Below, one piece after another: positions 34,322 to 45,764 of a DNA stretch of 64,000 nucleotides (position 1 is the stretch's first letter; each line of letters begins with the position of its first letter). Made by a program: the position numbers and the translations under genes. The notes under the pieces are model-generated. The model saw nothing but the letters and a program-made list of their open reading frames with translations, ran no database searches and was not told the origin of the DNA. Origin of the DNA: Hymenopus coronatus (lineage: Eukaryota; Arthropoda; Insecta; Mantodea; Hymenopodidae); assembly GCA_030762935.1 (NCBI GenBank), contig CM060880.1, forward strand, positions 11,008,501 through 11,072,500, in the 5' to 3' direction.

Positions 34322-35135
34322 AATCCTGTGTTCCATCACATTACTTTCTCTGGTTGCTCTACACACAAACTTCCTACAATAGATTATTCTTCTTTCTACG
34401 CAATGCTAACTGAGATAAACATTAGCAGAATGTTCTTATAACTTAGTTCCTCATAAGTAGAAGGGAACTAAAGGAATGCGCTATGCTAAAGTGATAGTTT
34501 ACTGTTTTAAAAGCTGTCGTTATATGATCGCTTCTTTGCTCGGCCAGGAGTAGAAGAAAAGAGAAAAATATAAGTGCTTTACAACTGAAGCCAATAAAAA
34601 GGAATATCTCGGAAACCGTTACCTCCACAAACAAAAACGCAAAGGATATAAATTATGTGTTATGGTGAGATCTACATTTTTCGTGTAGTAATCTTTTGTC
34701 TATCTCTTACGGTTTAACAGTTATGCCAAATTCCGTAAAATTCATCCAGAATAAAGTAGTCTTCAGAGGCTATTCTTAGGACATTCACGATATACATTTT
34801 ATTTGTTAGATAAACATCTTTAATATGCGATATTTTAATAAAAATCGTTACAGCATTTTTAAGAAAATAACAATTTTCAAATGGTGGTAGGGTGGGGAGA
34901 TTTTCCTGAAAATCTCGTGTTGCATCCTTAACTTAAATACCAAATTTGATATTTAACTTCCGTTTTGTGAGTTATGCTGTCCACACACACACACACGCGT
35001 GCACAAACATACACATACGCTGTCGTTTTTCTAAAAATGCTTTTTCTGGAATCAGGATTCTTCAAAAACATGTATTTTCGGTGAAATGTCAGTATCGAAT
35101 TTTTGGCTGGAATACAATAGCTTCTCTGTTTAGTT
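34322..35135 (-). repeat. DR1, nearly full-length
   Basis: From tcctgtgttccatcacatta to cgaatttttggctggaatac, with a CA tract at 34983-35000. The preceding 34054-34321 is GC-richer, low-copy-looking and unassigned. Confidence 0.9.
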
Positions 35136-35242
35136 TTACAATGTACATAGATGATACAGATGATAAGCATATTATCCGATATTTTATATTCATATGACAA
35201 TCTCTACCTACTACCGTTTACTTTTTCAATTTCTACCACCTA

Positions 35243-36125
35243 TTTTTACTTTCTCCATATGCACTTTGTACATAGTGTATAGAGAAAGTATTGCACTCCA
35301 CCAAAAATTCGATACCGAGATTTCACCGGAAATATATGTTTTAGGGTCCCCAATAGCCAAAAAAAAGCATTTTCACAAAAAGGTCCGTGTGTGTGTGTGT
35401 GTGTCCGTGTGTCTGTGAACACGATAACTCAAAAACGAAAAGTCGGTAAAATACCAAACTTGGTATTTAAGTTTAGTATCTTCCAGGGATGCGACACGAA
35501 GATTTTGAGAAAAATCCCCCCACCCCCAACTACCCTTTACATGAAACTTTTTTCGAAAATTTTGATTTTCTCAAAAATGGCTCTAACAATTTTGATTAAA
35601 ATTTCGGATATTAAACATATTTACTTGACAAATGAAATGTATATCTTGAATTTTCTGGGAAAATAGCCTCTGAAGAGTAGTTTATGCTGGATGAATTTTA
35701 CTAAATTTTGAATGACTGCTAAACCGTAAGAGATGGACAAAAATTTACCACACAAAAAATGTAGAGCACTTTAAAACACACAATTTATGTTATATACATT
35801 TTTTTCGTGGAGTTGGTCGTTTTTGTGACATTCCTTATTTTTGGTTTCTGCTATAAAAAACGTATACTTTTCTCATACAGGAACTTGTCAACTCCTATCC
35901 ATATAAACAAAGGAACTTCATTGATATAGCAACCAGCTTTTGACTATCACTTTAACCTACGGTTGTCCCTTATTTTGCTTCTACTTACAAGGAAGCGAGT
36001 AATAAGACTATTTCTGCTAATTTTTTTCTGATTAGCATAAAGTAAATAGAAGTATAAGCTTTTTAAGAATTATTTTGCAGGGATATGGAGAAAGTCATGT
36101 GAATGGTACACATCAGATTTTTAAG
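35243..36125 (+). repeat. DR1, full-length
   Basis: An excellent copy: palindrome at 35245-35288, GT tract near 35387, hairpin near 35454-35480, and a complete 3' end. Useful as a reference unit. Confidence 0.95.
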
Positions 36126-36129
36126 GTTA

Positions 36130-36390
36130 ACCTGAACTGTTCAAAATTCCTTCCGAATGAAGATTACTTTACAGCCTGTTCTCAGAAAATTAAATATATT
36201 AAGGTGTTTTAATCCAAATAGTAGAGTGTCATTTTTGACTAATTCAAAGACTTACATTGTCAATGTAGGACAGTTTGGGACAGGGGATGTTCATGAAAAT
36301 TTTATGTTAGTATTTTTGTAAGACTAAATTCAAATATAAAGTCTAATTTTTATCTCACTGGTTTGACTTTTTAGGTTGGTAAACATTCAT
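36130..36390 (-). repeat. DR1, old fragment
   Basis: ttccttccgaatgaagatta, cagaaaattaaatatatta and a decayed C-rich block are recognisable in antisense. Confidence 0.6.
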
Positions 36391-37247
36391 AATGGAAAGT
36401 AGCCACTCGAGTGTAAAGTACAATTCCTCGCTGTAAATTAGTGTGAAAACAAGTAATTTTTGTGTTCCTTCGTCACTAGTGAAGAGACGTACATAAATAA
36501 TTATTGCTGTAGTAAAATATGTTTTAAAGTTGTTAATTATCAGAGTGAATTATTTATACGTGATAACATTAGAATTAAATGCCATTTGTGGACATGACTG
36601 TTGTTACTCAGTAACTAGCTGAGAAGAGTCCCGAAAACAATATTGATCCCTAAGTGTTAATCCTTTAATTCACCCCAGGGCCACTTCCCGGAACATGCGT
36701 GTTCCTGGAAACACCGGAAGGGCGGTGCAGCGGCAGTTCCTGCAACTCGAGTAACGGGAAGAAGGCTCGAACCTCCACCCTCTTGTGAGGTGGCGTTGTT
36801 TACTCTGGGGTGAAGATCGCCCTCGGATGATTGATGATATGGACAAGAAACTTGTTTAGTGATATGGAAATGCTCCTCTCCCTTCGTCCTTTGTGTTGCG
36901 TTTCTTGCAGAGAACGAAACGTTCACGAGGTTGCCTTCTTTGCTTCAGGTTAAGTGCTGTTGGACTTGGTCAGTTTTGGGACGGGTGACCTTGCAGCCTG
37001 CTTGGCAAGGACAGGAATAAAACTTGTCAAACTTCTAAATGTACTTTTAACTAAGAGATTTATCGTATCACCATATCGAACATGTACAGGAGCGTAGTTC
37101 CGCTTTACGCCAAAGGAGACGCTTTTACGACTTTGTGGGCAGATACGGTGATTCACATTTTCAACATGGACGTGGCAAAGTATGACTATTGCACGAGATT
37201 ACAGGCTTATTTACCCCTCTAATTGATAAATACTTCTCGGCATGAGT
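36391..37247. other. Unassigned; possible retroposon pieces
   Basis: Bases 36660-36850 are GC-rich and contain a box-B-like aggctcgaacctccaccc in antisense, which could be a SINE head. Bases 36930-37190 hold a minus-strand frame of about 68 codons with no recognisable motif. Confidence 0.35.
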
Positions 37248-37427
37248 TTTTTACTTTCTCTACACATACTATATACATAGTGTATTGAGAAGGTACCTAT
37301 TGTATTGCACCCAAAAATTCGATACCGAGATTTCATCAGAAATATGTTTTGAGACCTCCTGGATCCAAATAAAGCGCTTTTAGAAAAATGTCCGTGTGTG
37401 TGTGTGTGTGGACAGCATAGCTCAAAC
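37248..37427 (+). repeat. DR1, 5' end only
   Basis: From tttttactttctctacacat through the GT tract to gacagcatagctcaaac, then lost. Confidence 0.92.
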
Positions 37428-37759
37428 GGTTTGTAATAAACTTCCTCACGTAAATTATCTTCTTCAGACTATATGACTGGGGGATACAGTACCCCACTTT
37501 AGGACAGCTGTTGTTTATATTTCATGCAATGAAGCTAAAATATGGACTCTCTGTCTTGATAGCGTTATTCTTTGATAGAAAGAGTTTCACAAACTCTTGT
37601 AAAACGGAATTCCATTTATTTTACACATAATATTCGTTATATTGACTGCACTGAACATTTTACGCATTCTAAATTTCATGTTATGCCAACATTTTATGCT
37701 GTGCTAGACGAGGAAGAGCTTTCAATCTCAAGAGGTTGAAAAGTATATCATATATATCA
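37428..37759. other. Unassigned stretch
   Basis: AT-rich DNA with no gene or repeat match. Confidence 0.5.
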
Positions 37760-37903
37760 TTTTCCCTCCACTCACCTAAAGCAGGTAGAGGAATTGTTAC
37801 ATTTCACCCACAAGTTCGATATTGAGATATCATCGAAACTATTCCTTTTGTCATCTGTATCCTCCCCCAAAGAATTTTAGTAAAAAGGTAAATCTCTGTC
37901 AGC
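37760..37903 (+). repeat. DR1, old 5' fragment
   Basis: tttcacccacaagttcgata and gagatatcatcgaaac match the first block. It is followed by SINE-C. Confidence 0.6.
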
Positions 37904-38460
37904 CTACCGAGCGAGTTTTGTCCCGGGTTCGATTCCCAGCGACCACTCTAAATAAACCTGGGTATTTTTGGGATTTCCCCTGGTCTTCAGATGAATGTTG
38001 TTGTGGTCTCTGTCTATCTTCCGAATTTTCTGCTTCTCCATATCTTCCACTAATCATTTTATACATGTTTCATCCTGTTTTGCCTGTTTCAGTGTTGGAA
38101 GAGTCGGCGGTGGTGTTTCGGTGCAGCGTGGAAGAGAAAAAGGTTGAAATCTCTCCGGAACTATTTCCCCCAGCCTTTAGCTGATTCCCGGGGTATACGA
38201 ACCGCCCCCTTGGGTGGCGCTGAATCCCCTAAGAGGCGGTTTCCGGTCGACCTGTCCGACCACATGAGCATCTCAATCTGGGAACTGCAGGAACGCTGTC
38301 ATTGCTGTGCCATTACTCCTGGTTCCGGTCGTCCGATGTCTCCTCTCATTTCATTGTCCCTCTTGGGGCGACTCTTCGTTGGACATAGGTACAACATCCT
38401 CACTGTATCGTTCCGGGTCTTCTTGATCCCTTATGTTTCTGAAGTGCAAGTAATAATATA
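37904..38460 (+). mobile_element. SINE-C-like element, long
   Basis: Box-B-like cccgggttcgattcccagcg is followed by gggatttcccctggtcttc, close to 9222-9540. A GC-rich body runs to about 38420. It may be one long retroposon or two adjacent ones. Frames of 105-120 codons here show no coding evidence. Confidence 0.65.
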
Positions 38461-38904
38461 ATATTAATTTCATGTATATGTTTATACTAGTAGTGCGGCA
38501 CATATATAATAAATAAATGGGTTCTGAGACGCATTTATCAGAATGACAGAAATATTACAACACAAAACAAAAGCTTCTATCCGTCTCGACGCCTACTCGG
38601 ACGTCATTGTGTCGATGGAGACGATATATTTAGTTTGTTTGTTTTTATTCCTAACAGGAAAAGTTTACCTGAAGGAATCGTGAAACTAATTGGAGAATTG
38701 TAATTATCTTGTTTACAGATGAATCTCTTGACAGGCATGAATTGCGCGGAATGTTATCAGGTTGGGGAGTCAGGAAACATAGAATATCTAGTGTTGGGAA
38801 CGCGATTCTCACACAATATGCAGTTTCTGTATTTGATTTCATCTGTCAAATTGTAAGCTTAATTTTCAAAATTCAGAAGTTGCTAAATGTGACCTTATAA
38901 TTAG
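38461..38904. other. Unassigned stretch
   Basis: No convincing gene or repeat. Two opposed frames of 63 codons near 38651-38900 overlap and look incidental. Confidence 0.45.
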
Positions 38905-39168
38905 CTTTACTCCCCGTAGCGCAATGCATTTTTGCTCCTGGCACGGGGGACCTGGTTTCGATTCTCAGTGGAGACACGGGAATTTTTCCTCAACCAGGAC
39001 TCTTCCCCGCTGCTTCCCAGGTCTGATGATGTATCTCATCATTTCCATGCCGCGGAAGGCACTGGTAAACCACCGCGGTATCATCCTGCCTAGTCGCCGC
39101 GTTCGAGGTGTGGTCTGTCCAATAACTCCGTTCCGGTTCCAACCAACCTTGGGGCTGTTCACCTCATG
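38905..39168 (+). mobile_element. SINE-H
   Basis: A tRNA-like head (ctccccgtagcgcaatgcat, cctggtttcgattctcagtg) and a GC-rich body (catgccgcggaaggcactgg, accaccgcggtatcatcctg). It is the only copy of this body that I see here. Confidence 0.65.
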
Positions 39169-39239
39169 ATCAATTATTTTTAATATAATTATTTATTTAA
39201 TTAAAATTTTGATATTATTTATTCAAAGTGAAGTTATGA

Positions 39240-39605
39240 CGACACCATGGTTGAGTGGTTAGACCGCTCGCCTCCATCTAAGTGGCAGGGGTTCGATTCC
39301 AAGCGCCCGCATGTGGGATTTGTGGCTGGGTGGGTTTTGTCCGAGTTCTCCGGTTTCCCCCGTCATTCATACCACCAGTTGATCCACAATCACCTTTCCT
39401 GCCATCAATTTCGCTTAAATTTCATATCATCCACTGCCTCATGTTCATGCCTGCTACGGGCAGACCCCTCGTAACAGGTTCTTCATTCTGTGGTTTCATA
39501 CCGTTGGCTCACCGACAGGCTTCTGACCCCTAGGCATTGCCTTGTAAGTCCTAGAGGGTGTCAGTCCTATAAATACGGGAAGGGTAAGCCGATTACGAAG
39601 ATATG
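39240..39605 (+). mobile_element. SINE-B, fuller copy
   Basis: Head ccatggttgagtggttagac with aggggttcgattccaagcgc; body gagttctccggtttcccccg, tctgtggtttcataccgttg, ataaatacgggaagggtaag. Both boxes are intact in spacing, unlike the copy at 22965. Confidence 0.88.
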
Positions 39606-40199
39606 ACATGTTGGATGCTCAGAAGAAAAAAATCTTTTTTAGTTGCTATGGCAGTTCTGTGCTACAAAATTTAAATATTTTGTCTTAGTGCAAGTAGTAT
39701 TTATGGAATCACCTAGCGCGTTACTCCTCAGCTAAGCAGGAATGCAATTGGCTGCCGGACTGGTGGTGCTCAAGGATACATCTCATTACATTTGAAAGTT
39801 ACTGTAGTTGTGTTATCCTTTATAATGCTTTCCTTCAATTTTGGTCACTAAAATAATGTATATAAAAGTCAGTTTACTTACGCACGCAAACACACCTACA
39901 CGTCTAAAGCTAACAGTGCAACCTAGAGCTCTCACTGATCGCATGCTGGTATTGCTTTTGAATCGTGGCATTTGTTGTTGATGTTGATAGCGCAATGCCT
40001 AGCGGATTTTGTTAGTCATACGTTGGCAGCGGCAGCTCTACGTTAGTTGATATCATAAGCATAGCAAATAGAGCCAGTGTCAGGAGGGTGAGTGTTCAAT
40101 TGTCTGCGCCCAAATCCTGACAGCACGGCAAGAGAACGAACATGTTAACTAACGTTTATTGCATTGCTTCAGAATTCATTCTTCATTACGTTTATTTTA
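39606..40199. other. Unassigned stretch
   Basis: Moderately GC-rich from about 39890 to 40140. No motif or splice-bounded frame is recognised. Confidence 0.45.
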
Positions 40200-40860
40200 C
40201 TTACACTAATATATTATCAATATTACCATACAGGAGGAGGAGCCAAGTAGTGGGTTAGGGGAGATGTGGAGAAGAAGAGAAAATAATGTGAATAATTTCT
40301 GGAAGTTGCAAGGAAAACATTTGAGGATATAGAAATTCAAAAAATATTTGTGAGATAGCTGAAAAGAGCTTTAGTTTTTTATATAAAAATGAAAGACTCA
40401 TGGGGAAGTGAAAAGTATGTAGGTGAATCAAATAAAGAGGAGCGAGAAGGTATTGCATGGCTAAAAGCAGGAGTATGGAGGTTAAAAGGTTTAAGGAAAG
40501 GTATTCCACAAAACCAATGTCCTATATGTGGCGGAAATGAAGATATGGAACACATTTTATTTAAATGTAAAGGGACTGAAGTTTGGAGAAAAGAGTATAT
40601 TAATATGAAATGGTTTAAGGTAGAAATGTAACGGTAATTGAAATGTTTCATAAAGACAGTAAGAAGATTGGGCAATTTTTATACAAATAAATGAATATGG
40701 ACAGTAAGTAGAGACAAAATGATGTAATAAACTAAAATTAATAAACTATTGTTAAATACGAGTGTGACCGGTAAAGAGCTAGGGCTGAACACCAGTCATA
40801 TTCAACTGTATACAGATTAGCATAAATAAATAAAGAAATAAAAATGTTACTATTAATATA
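40200..40860 (+). mobile_element. LINE-type retrotransposon 3' end
   Basis: The C-terminal coding remnant (40389-40631) is followed by an AT-rich 3' segment that ends in a degenerate taaataaataaagaaataaa tail near 40828-40850. This is the expected layout for a 5'-truncated non-LTR element. The clade cannot be assigned because the reverse transcriptase is absent. Confidence 0.7.
40389..40631 (+). pseudogene. C-terminal fragment of a non-LTR retrotransposon protein
   Basis: The 80-residue frame has a CCHC-type motif, C44-P-I-C47-G-G-N-E-D-M-E-H55-I-L-F-K-C60. It is followed by Glu/Trp/Arg-rich sequence, as in the zinc-binding tail after reverse transcriptase and RNase H in many animal LINEs. 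Upstream codons in this frame are broken by stops, and no reverse-transcriptase motif is visible, so this is a 5'-truncated relic. Reading as a host zinc-finger gene is unlikely because the LINE-like 3' tail follows. Confidence 0.75.
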
Positions 40861-41046
40861 GTTACAAATCTATTTATATCGTTGTCTCAATGTTGTATTT
40901 TAAGTTCTGTCTTAATTATGTATATTCTTATTCTTGATAATACATAAATGCAATGCCTATGTGTGCCTTAACTGCTAAGGTCATGTCGGGAATTTTACCG
41001 AAACATTGGATTTTAGCTTGGGAATTCGAACTTAAGTTAGATTCCT

Positions 41047-41213
41047 CTAGGTTTCTCACACGCTCATTCATTCATACATTCACATTTGCAGACTCCATGG
41101 AGGATAGAGTATAATTCTAATTGAAGAGAAATTTTCACACTCCGGCCGGGAATCGAAACTGGGACTTTTGGATAAGAAATCAGCTGGCTAACTACGATCA
41201 CGAAGGCAGTCAA
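41047..41213 (-). mobile_element. SINE-G
   Basis: Antisense copy with cgctcattcattcatacatt, actccatggaggatagagt and a head with cggccgggaatcgaaactgg. Confidence 0.75.
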
Positions 41214-41415
41214 TATAGGTAGATTTGTGTTCTTAAAAATCGCAGATGAAGCAGCAAAAAGCCTCTGGTATAATACATATTAAGAATATACTTACTTGTG
41301 GAATGACAATAGAAAAAGTGATTAGGTTGTACCATATCGCATTTCTTATTTATATCTGTTTTCGTTTTGCTGAGGTAACTGAATCCAAAAGTTATCTATT
41401 TCTTGATTTTTGCAG

Positions 41416-41521
41416 CAGAACTCAACGATGGCATGTGCGACTCTGAAGAACACGTAACAATCTTCCACACAGGTTGGAGAAATGTCGTGTTCACATTTGC
41501 AGCATCTTCATCACCTATAAG
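41416..41521 (+). CDS. Candidate internal exon of an unidentified host gene
   Basis: A 106-base interval lies between a strong acceptor (tatttcttgatttttgcag) and a strong donor (AAG then gtaagc). One frame is open throughout (phase 1 in, phase 2 out) and includes EEHVTIFHTGWRNVVFTF; the other two plus-strand frames contain stops. The acceptor is a tandem NAGNAG (tgcagcag), so two isoforms differing by one codon are possible. Local GC is higher than in the flanks, and no DR1 or SINE overlaps it. I do not recognise the protein family. A 78-codon minus-strand frame overlaps but lacks splice support. Neighbouring exons were not found in the window. Confidence 0.5.
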
Positions 41522-41820
41522 GTAAGCACATGAACCTTTAAACGTGTAAATAGACGTTAGACGAGTCGTTTGTCCTCTAAACAAAGTAGTCAGTACATCT
41601 AGAAACCAATACTTCATTGAGGATAACCTCAATCGGTCATGGAATGTGTACGGTATAAAGGTATATTATGAAATAATTCTATAGTGTAGCAATTATATAA
41701 CACACATGATTCTGTGCGCTATTTTGTCTAGAATACAACTTTGTATGAGTTATATAAAGTAAATTGAATACAGGGTAATTTAAAATAAATAATAGAAAAA
41801 TAGATTACTGCTGTGACTAT

Positions 41821-42244
41821 TGTGACGCAGTCACGTGCCGAACTATCAATCGGGTGGCTGTGACCTTTTAGGCCGGTAAGGGATAAACAAAGATAAGCAG
41901 CGTTCTCGCCCAGCACGAACACCACGCTATCGAAAGGTAACAGAGCCTTCTGGAGGTTTCTGTTTTGCTAACTCCAGAGCTCTTCAAATGGTTTCTAGAA
42001 GACTTTGTAGAGATATCAGCTCTATATAAGTAGCGCTCTCGGTTGACCCAGTGAGTAGCGAGTGACTCGCGGGCACGTTTCTGGTGCGATATAAAGTGCG
42101 TCCTCTGAGCGAGTTGTACGACTGTTGCGACATACACTAAGTGCTGTTTCCGCGAGATATTAGAAAAGTCCTGTGTTTGTAGTGAGTGAACCATCAAGGC
42201 TTAAAGGCTTCGCGTCGTTGAAGAATGTGAAGTGACAGGGAGAC
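41821..42244 (+). promoter_or_regulatory. Promoter-like block, possibly a solo LTR
   Basis: A GC-richer block starts with TGTGACGCAG and holds a clear TATA box (tctatataag, 42021-42030). A GC-rich leader-like stretch with cgagtgactcgcgggcac follows 30-60 bases later. The TG start, TATA box and length of about 420 would fit a solo LTR of a Ty3/gypsy-type retrotransposon. No matching 4-5-base target duplication or second LTR was found, so a host promoter is equally possible. The candidate exon at 41416 lies just upstream on the same strand, so it would not be transcribed from here. Confidence 0.35.
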
Positions 42245-42557
42245 ATTGAGCTAGAAATGATAGTGATAGCCAAGTAGTGACATGAAAAGTTAAGCCAAAA
42301 AAAAAAAATACCAAAAAAAAAAACGTATTTCACAAATAACATGAAAATTTAGCTCTGTAAGTTCGGGGTGGCAAGAATACAAACTCGTCGATGTTCGTTG
42401 CAGATGGTACTAATAAAAATTATGGCAAAAGGGAGAGAAAATAGATGTTGTGTCCTAGAATATGCAAAAACTTTTGGGTAACCGTTTTTAGTTATATTTT
42501 CGGATCATTTGGTAAAGTGTACCTAGACTTGCTAGACGTTCCGTATTATATCGGACG
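42245..42557. other. Unassigned, with A-runs
   Basis: Two A-runs at 42297-42321; otherwise nothing recognisable. Confidence 0.45.
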
Positions 42558-42940
42558 TCTCCAGAAAGAAGGTATTCAGAAGCTATTCACAGAAAATTGA
42601 AGAAGTAAATATCTTTAATATACGGTATTGTAATCAAAATTGTTAGAGCTACTTTTGAGTCAAACAAAATTTAAAAAATTCTTCCCATATAAAGGGTAGT
42701 TTGGGGTTGAGGGATTTTCTTGAAAATCTTCGTGTCGCATTCTTGGAAGATACTTAACTTAAATACCAGACTTTTAGTTTTGAGCTATGCTGTCTACAGG
42801 CACATACATGGACCTTTATCTAAAAAGCTTTTTTTGAACTTAGAGGGTCTCAAAACATATATTTCCGATGAAATCTCGACATCACATTTTTGGGTAGAAT
42901 ACAGTACATTCATACACTATATACGTAGTACGAGTAGAAA
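42558..42940 (-). repeat. DR1, 5' half
   Basis: Antisense: aaggtattcagaagctattc to the palindrome remnant at 42910-42940, then an A-run at 42954-42975. A frame of 89 codons is a DR1 translation. Confidence 0.88.
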
Positions 42941-42975
42941 AAGTATATATATAAAAAAAAAAAAAAAAAAAAAAA

Positions 42976-43989
42976 GGCGCCTGGCGTAACCTCCGGCGAG
43001 CGGGCGGAAAATGAGACACGTTCCTCCCAAACATTCTTCCAGAAGTTGCATAGTGTTCTTAGCTTGTGCTAGGGTGCCCAACCTCTGTTCTTATGAGCTA
43101 ATTGCGTCACCTGGTCGCCTTACCCCGCCTCCTTCGTTTTATGCACGACCAGGCATTCAGTGACGTTTAACTAGGTTCGACTCTCGACACGATGGTGGGT
43201 TTCAACCGAACCAAACATATCGCACAGAAATAATGGAAGAATATTTTTTGTTGTTCAAGAGGATAGTGAAGCATCACTTATTTGTAAGTATCATTATTTC
43301 ATAATTAAATAAAAAATAACTTGTATCCCCCGAATTAAATTCGTTTATTAAAAAACCAGACATCCTTAAAAATGATAAACATTTCATTACCAATAAAGTA
43401 TCTTTAATATTTATGACACAATAATTAAAATACCAAATTAAATCTTTTAAATTCGAGATAAACAAAATCTATAATCTATTTTAATATACTCTTATCTAAG
43501 AGTTCCCGAGATAATTTTAAACGACACTTTGAAAAATACCATATTACTGATTATGGCAAATATTTTTTATCAGGTGTGTAATCAGTAACATTGAATTTGA
43601 ACTAATTTAGCCTGAAAAAATGGTCCACATGATCTTCAAATGAAACTAGTTGCTTTGTAAAATTCAACAGTAATTAAATATTCTCAAAAACAACGGGATT
43701 TATGTATATATATCTGTTCCCAATGAAAATGTTCCCAAATTGGGAAATTTTGCTGCAAAGGATATATCAATATTTGGCTCTACATATATTTGTGAAGATG
43801 ATATCGAAAATGAGTCAAATTAAAAGCAAATATTGTAATAGGGGAGAGAGAGCAGAATCATTTGGTCTGCCTTTTAAGACTCTGTTGTTCATCCCTGTCG
43901 GCAAACATTGATGACGTGCTTACAAGTAAACAATGCCAACCACTAACAAGAACAGCGTTCAAGAAGGCCTTTTAATATTTGTACCCTCT
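42976..43989. other. GC-rich patch then AT-rich stretch
   Basis: Bases 42976-43230 are GC-richer, with a box-B-like actaggttcgactctcgac near 43170. Bases 43250-43985 are AT-rich and featureless. Confidence 0.4.
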
Positions 43990-44262
43990 CATATAACATT
44001 AACGTTGCTGAAACCCCCGCCACTGATAAAAAGTGACGTCATAGATAGAAAGGTTTTTATCTGCCGCTACCAAATAAATAGATGGAGGTAAATCTGTCCT
44101 CCGCTCTGCCGCTGTAGGTTGGGTGCCTTCTTGTTGAAACCATAGTAGTTGAGTTCGTCTTCCTCTAACTGGCCAATGAAGTCGTGGGTCATTAAACAAT
44201 AACGTTCACTGTTCATGGTTTCTTCAAAGAATGAAGGGCCATAATCTTCCATCTGGACACAT
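43990..44262 (-). pseudogene. Transposase relic, mariner-like DDE type
   Basis: Minus-strand reading gives GPSFFEETMNSERYCLM, then in a neighbouring frame LLWFQQEGTQPTA. This is the G-P-F-F-E-E...Y...WFQQDGA pattern around the second catalytic Asp of a widespread animal mariner/IS630-related transposase group. The catalytic Asp position reads Glu, the frame shifts at least once, and both ends are missing. It is a dead fragment, probably the same family as the N-terminal fragment at 51741. Confidence 0.65.
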
Positions 44263-44732
44263 CCGTTATATGATACTGCAAGGGAGCTTTATGCTCAGCA
44301 CGTCATTAACAATCATAGGTGTTTTTCGTGTCAACATAACCAGGGAGGTGGAACCTGGCGTTATTTGTATAGAAGAATGTCAATGCAGCGCTAGAAGCAT
44401 GTTAGACGCTACTGGCAGGCACGGAAGACGTGGACGGGCTAGGTAAATTTATACTTAAGGCAAGACAGCTGAGATCTGAGGAGTCTGCCAATAGAGAAGG
44501 GGTGGGGGATGAATAAGAACAACTAAACAAAAGTGCCTACAAATGTGTTACATATATATATTTATTTATTTTATGTCATACTGAGGTCACTGTTGTGTTA
44601 TGGTTTTATATATTGTGTATATATTATGCGTATATATTTCTTTTAAGTGTAATTATCTATTATAAGAGGGTACATTTATGAAGGTGTACTCTGTGCTGTA
44701 AATTTAAATTGCTATATTTGAATATCTTTGTA
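44263..44732. other. Unassigned stretch
   Basis: Bases 44263-44450 may continue the decayed transposon but I cannot align them; the rest is AT-rich. Confidence 0.4.
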
Positions 44733-44880
44733 TTTTTATTTTCGGGTTTACTCTTAATTCTTTATTGTTGTTTTAATATTGCTTTTGATTGTGTATTACC
44801 TTTGTCTTTTTATTTTCGTGTTTACTCTTTTAATTGATTGTTGTTCTTTTAATATTGTTGTTAGTGTGTATTACAAAAAC
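44733..44880 (+). repeat. Tandem duplication, two units of about 74 bases
   Basis: tttttattttcgggtttact ... tgtgtattac at 44733-44807 is repeated with small changes at 44808-44880. Flanking DNA is T-rich. Confidence 0.75.
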
Positions 44881-45149
44881 ACGTACGGTCTGTGGACCCG
44901 TGCGATTGTTGAAATTCTATGTATGATATTGTTATATCAATATTATTCATTCATTCAGTAAAACAAGTAAACCATTCAAATTAACGGATTCGCTGTTCAT
45001 GATCCGCATGTCTCAATTCTTGCATTTTACGGGAACAATTTCAATACTTTTCTAGCCATTTTATGCGCAGTTGCAAGCCATTTGTTTCGAAACAGCTTCC
45101 GGAGTGCTTTTGGTGGTTTCCGTAGTGTCGTCAAAAGCATCCGACAACT

Positions 45150-45236
45150 TCTCTTCTTTGATTAGCAAAAAGTTGCAAGAATATTTTGCTGTAGTATTAG
45201 AGAAAGTTATGTGAATGGAACCATAAGAATTGTTTT
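45150..45236 (+). repeat. DR1, 3' end
   Basis: tgattagcaaaaagttgca, tattagagaaagttatgtg and aatggaaccataag. Confidence 0.6.
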
Positions 45237-45374
45237 TGTTTCAAAGCTTACGCAGTATTGCGTGAAGTGAAGAGAGTAAGGTACTTGAGTTTACAAAATG
45301 GGAACGAGTGTTATCTCATTGTAACTCCTACATGCAATAATAGTTACAAATTGTAATATAAACATTAAGCTGGT

Positions 45375-45505
45375 ACTCCAGGTAGCCAATGACGTCAGAT
45401 TGCTCCTCACTTAGCACGAGAGCACTTAACCTGTATCCCATGCCCAGGAGGAATCGAACCGCATCCACTTGGCAGCCCAGTTATCGCGCGCCAATCAATT
45501 AACGG
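45375..45505 (-). mobile_element. tRNA-like SINE fragment
   Basis: Antisense box-B-like ggaggaatcgaaccgcatcc, with cagcccagttatcgcgcgcc at the outer end. The body is short and matches no other copy here. Confidence 0.55.
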
Positions 45506-45764
45506 TGAGGAACACTCCATTACCGCTCGCTGACGTCATAACAACACAGATATGGTTGGAATAGCCCGCAAACAAAGTGAAAGATGCCATATGAGGCCAG
45601 ACGTTGTGCACCACGTGGACTGTTGCTGTACTTCATTACACGACCGTCTCACCGCATGAAATCTTGTATTCCAACACCACCTCCATTTTCATTAGATGTC
45701 ACATACATCAGCATTAACACTGCCTCACATATAAATGCACAATACGTAAAAAAAGATTGAAAAT

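Noticed and set aside
40389..40631. Host zinc-finger gene
   Set aside because: The CCHC motif, position and AT-rich tail fit a LINE C-terminus; no splice signals or other exons were seen.
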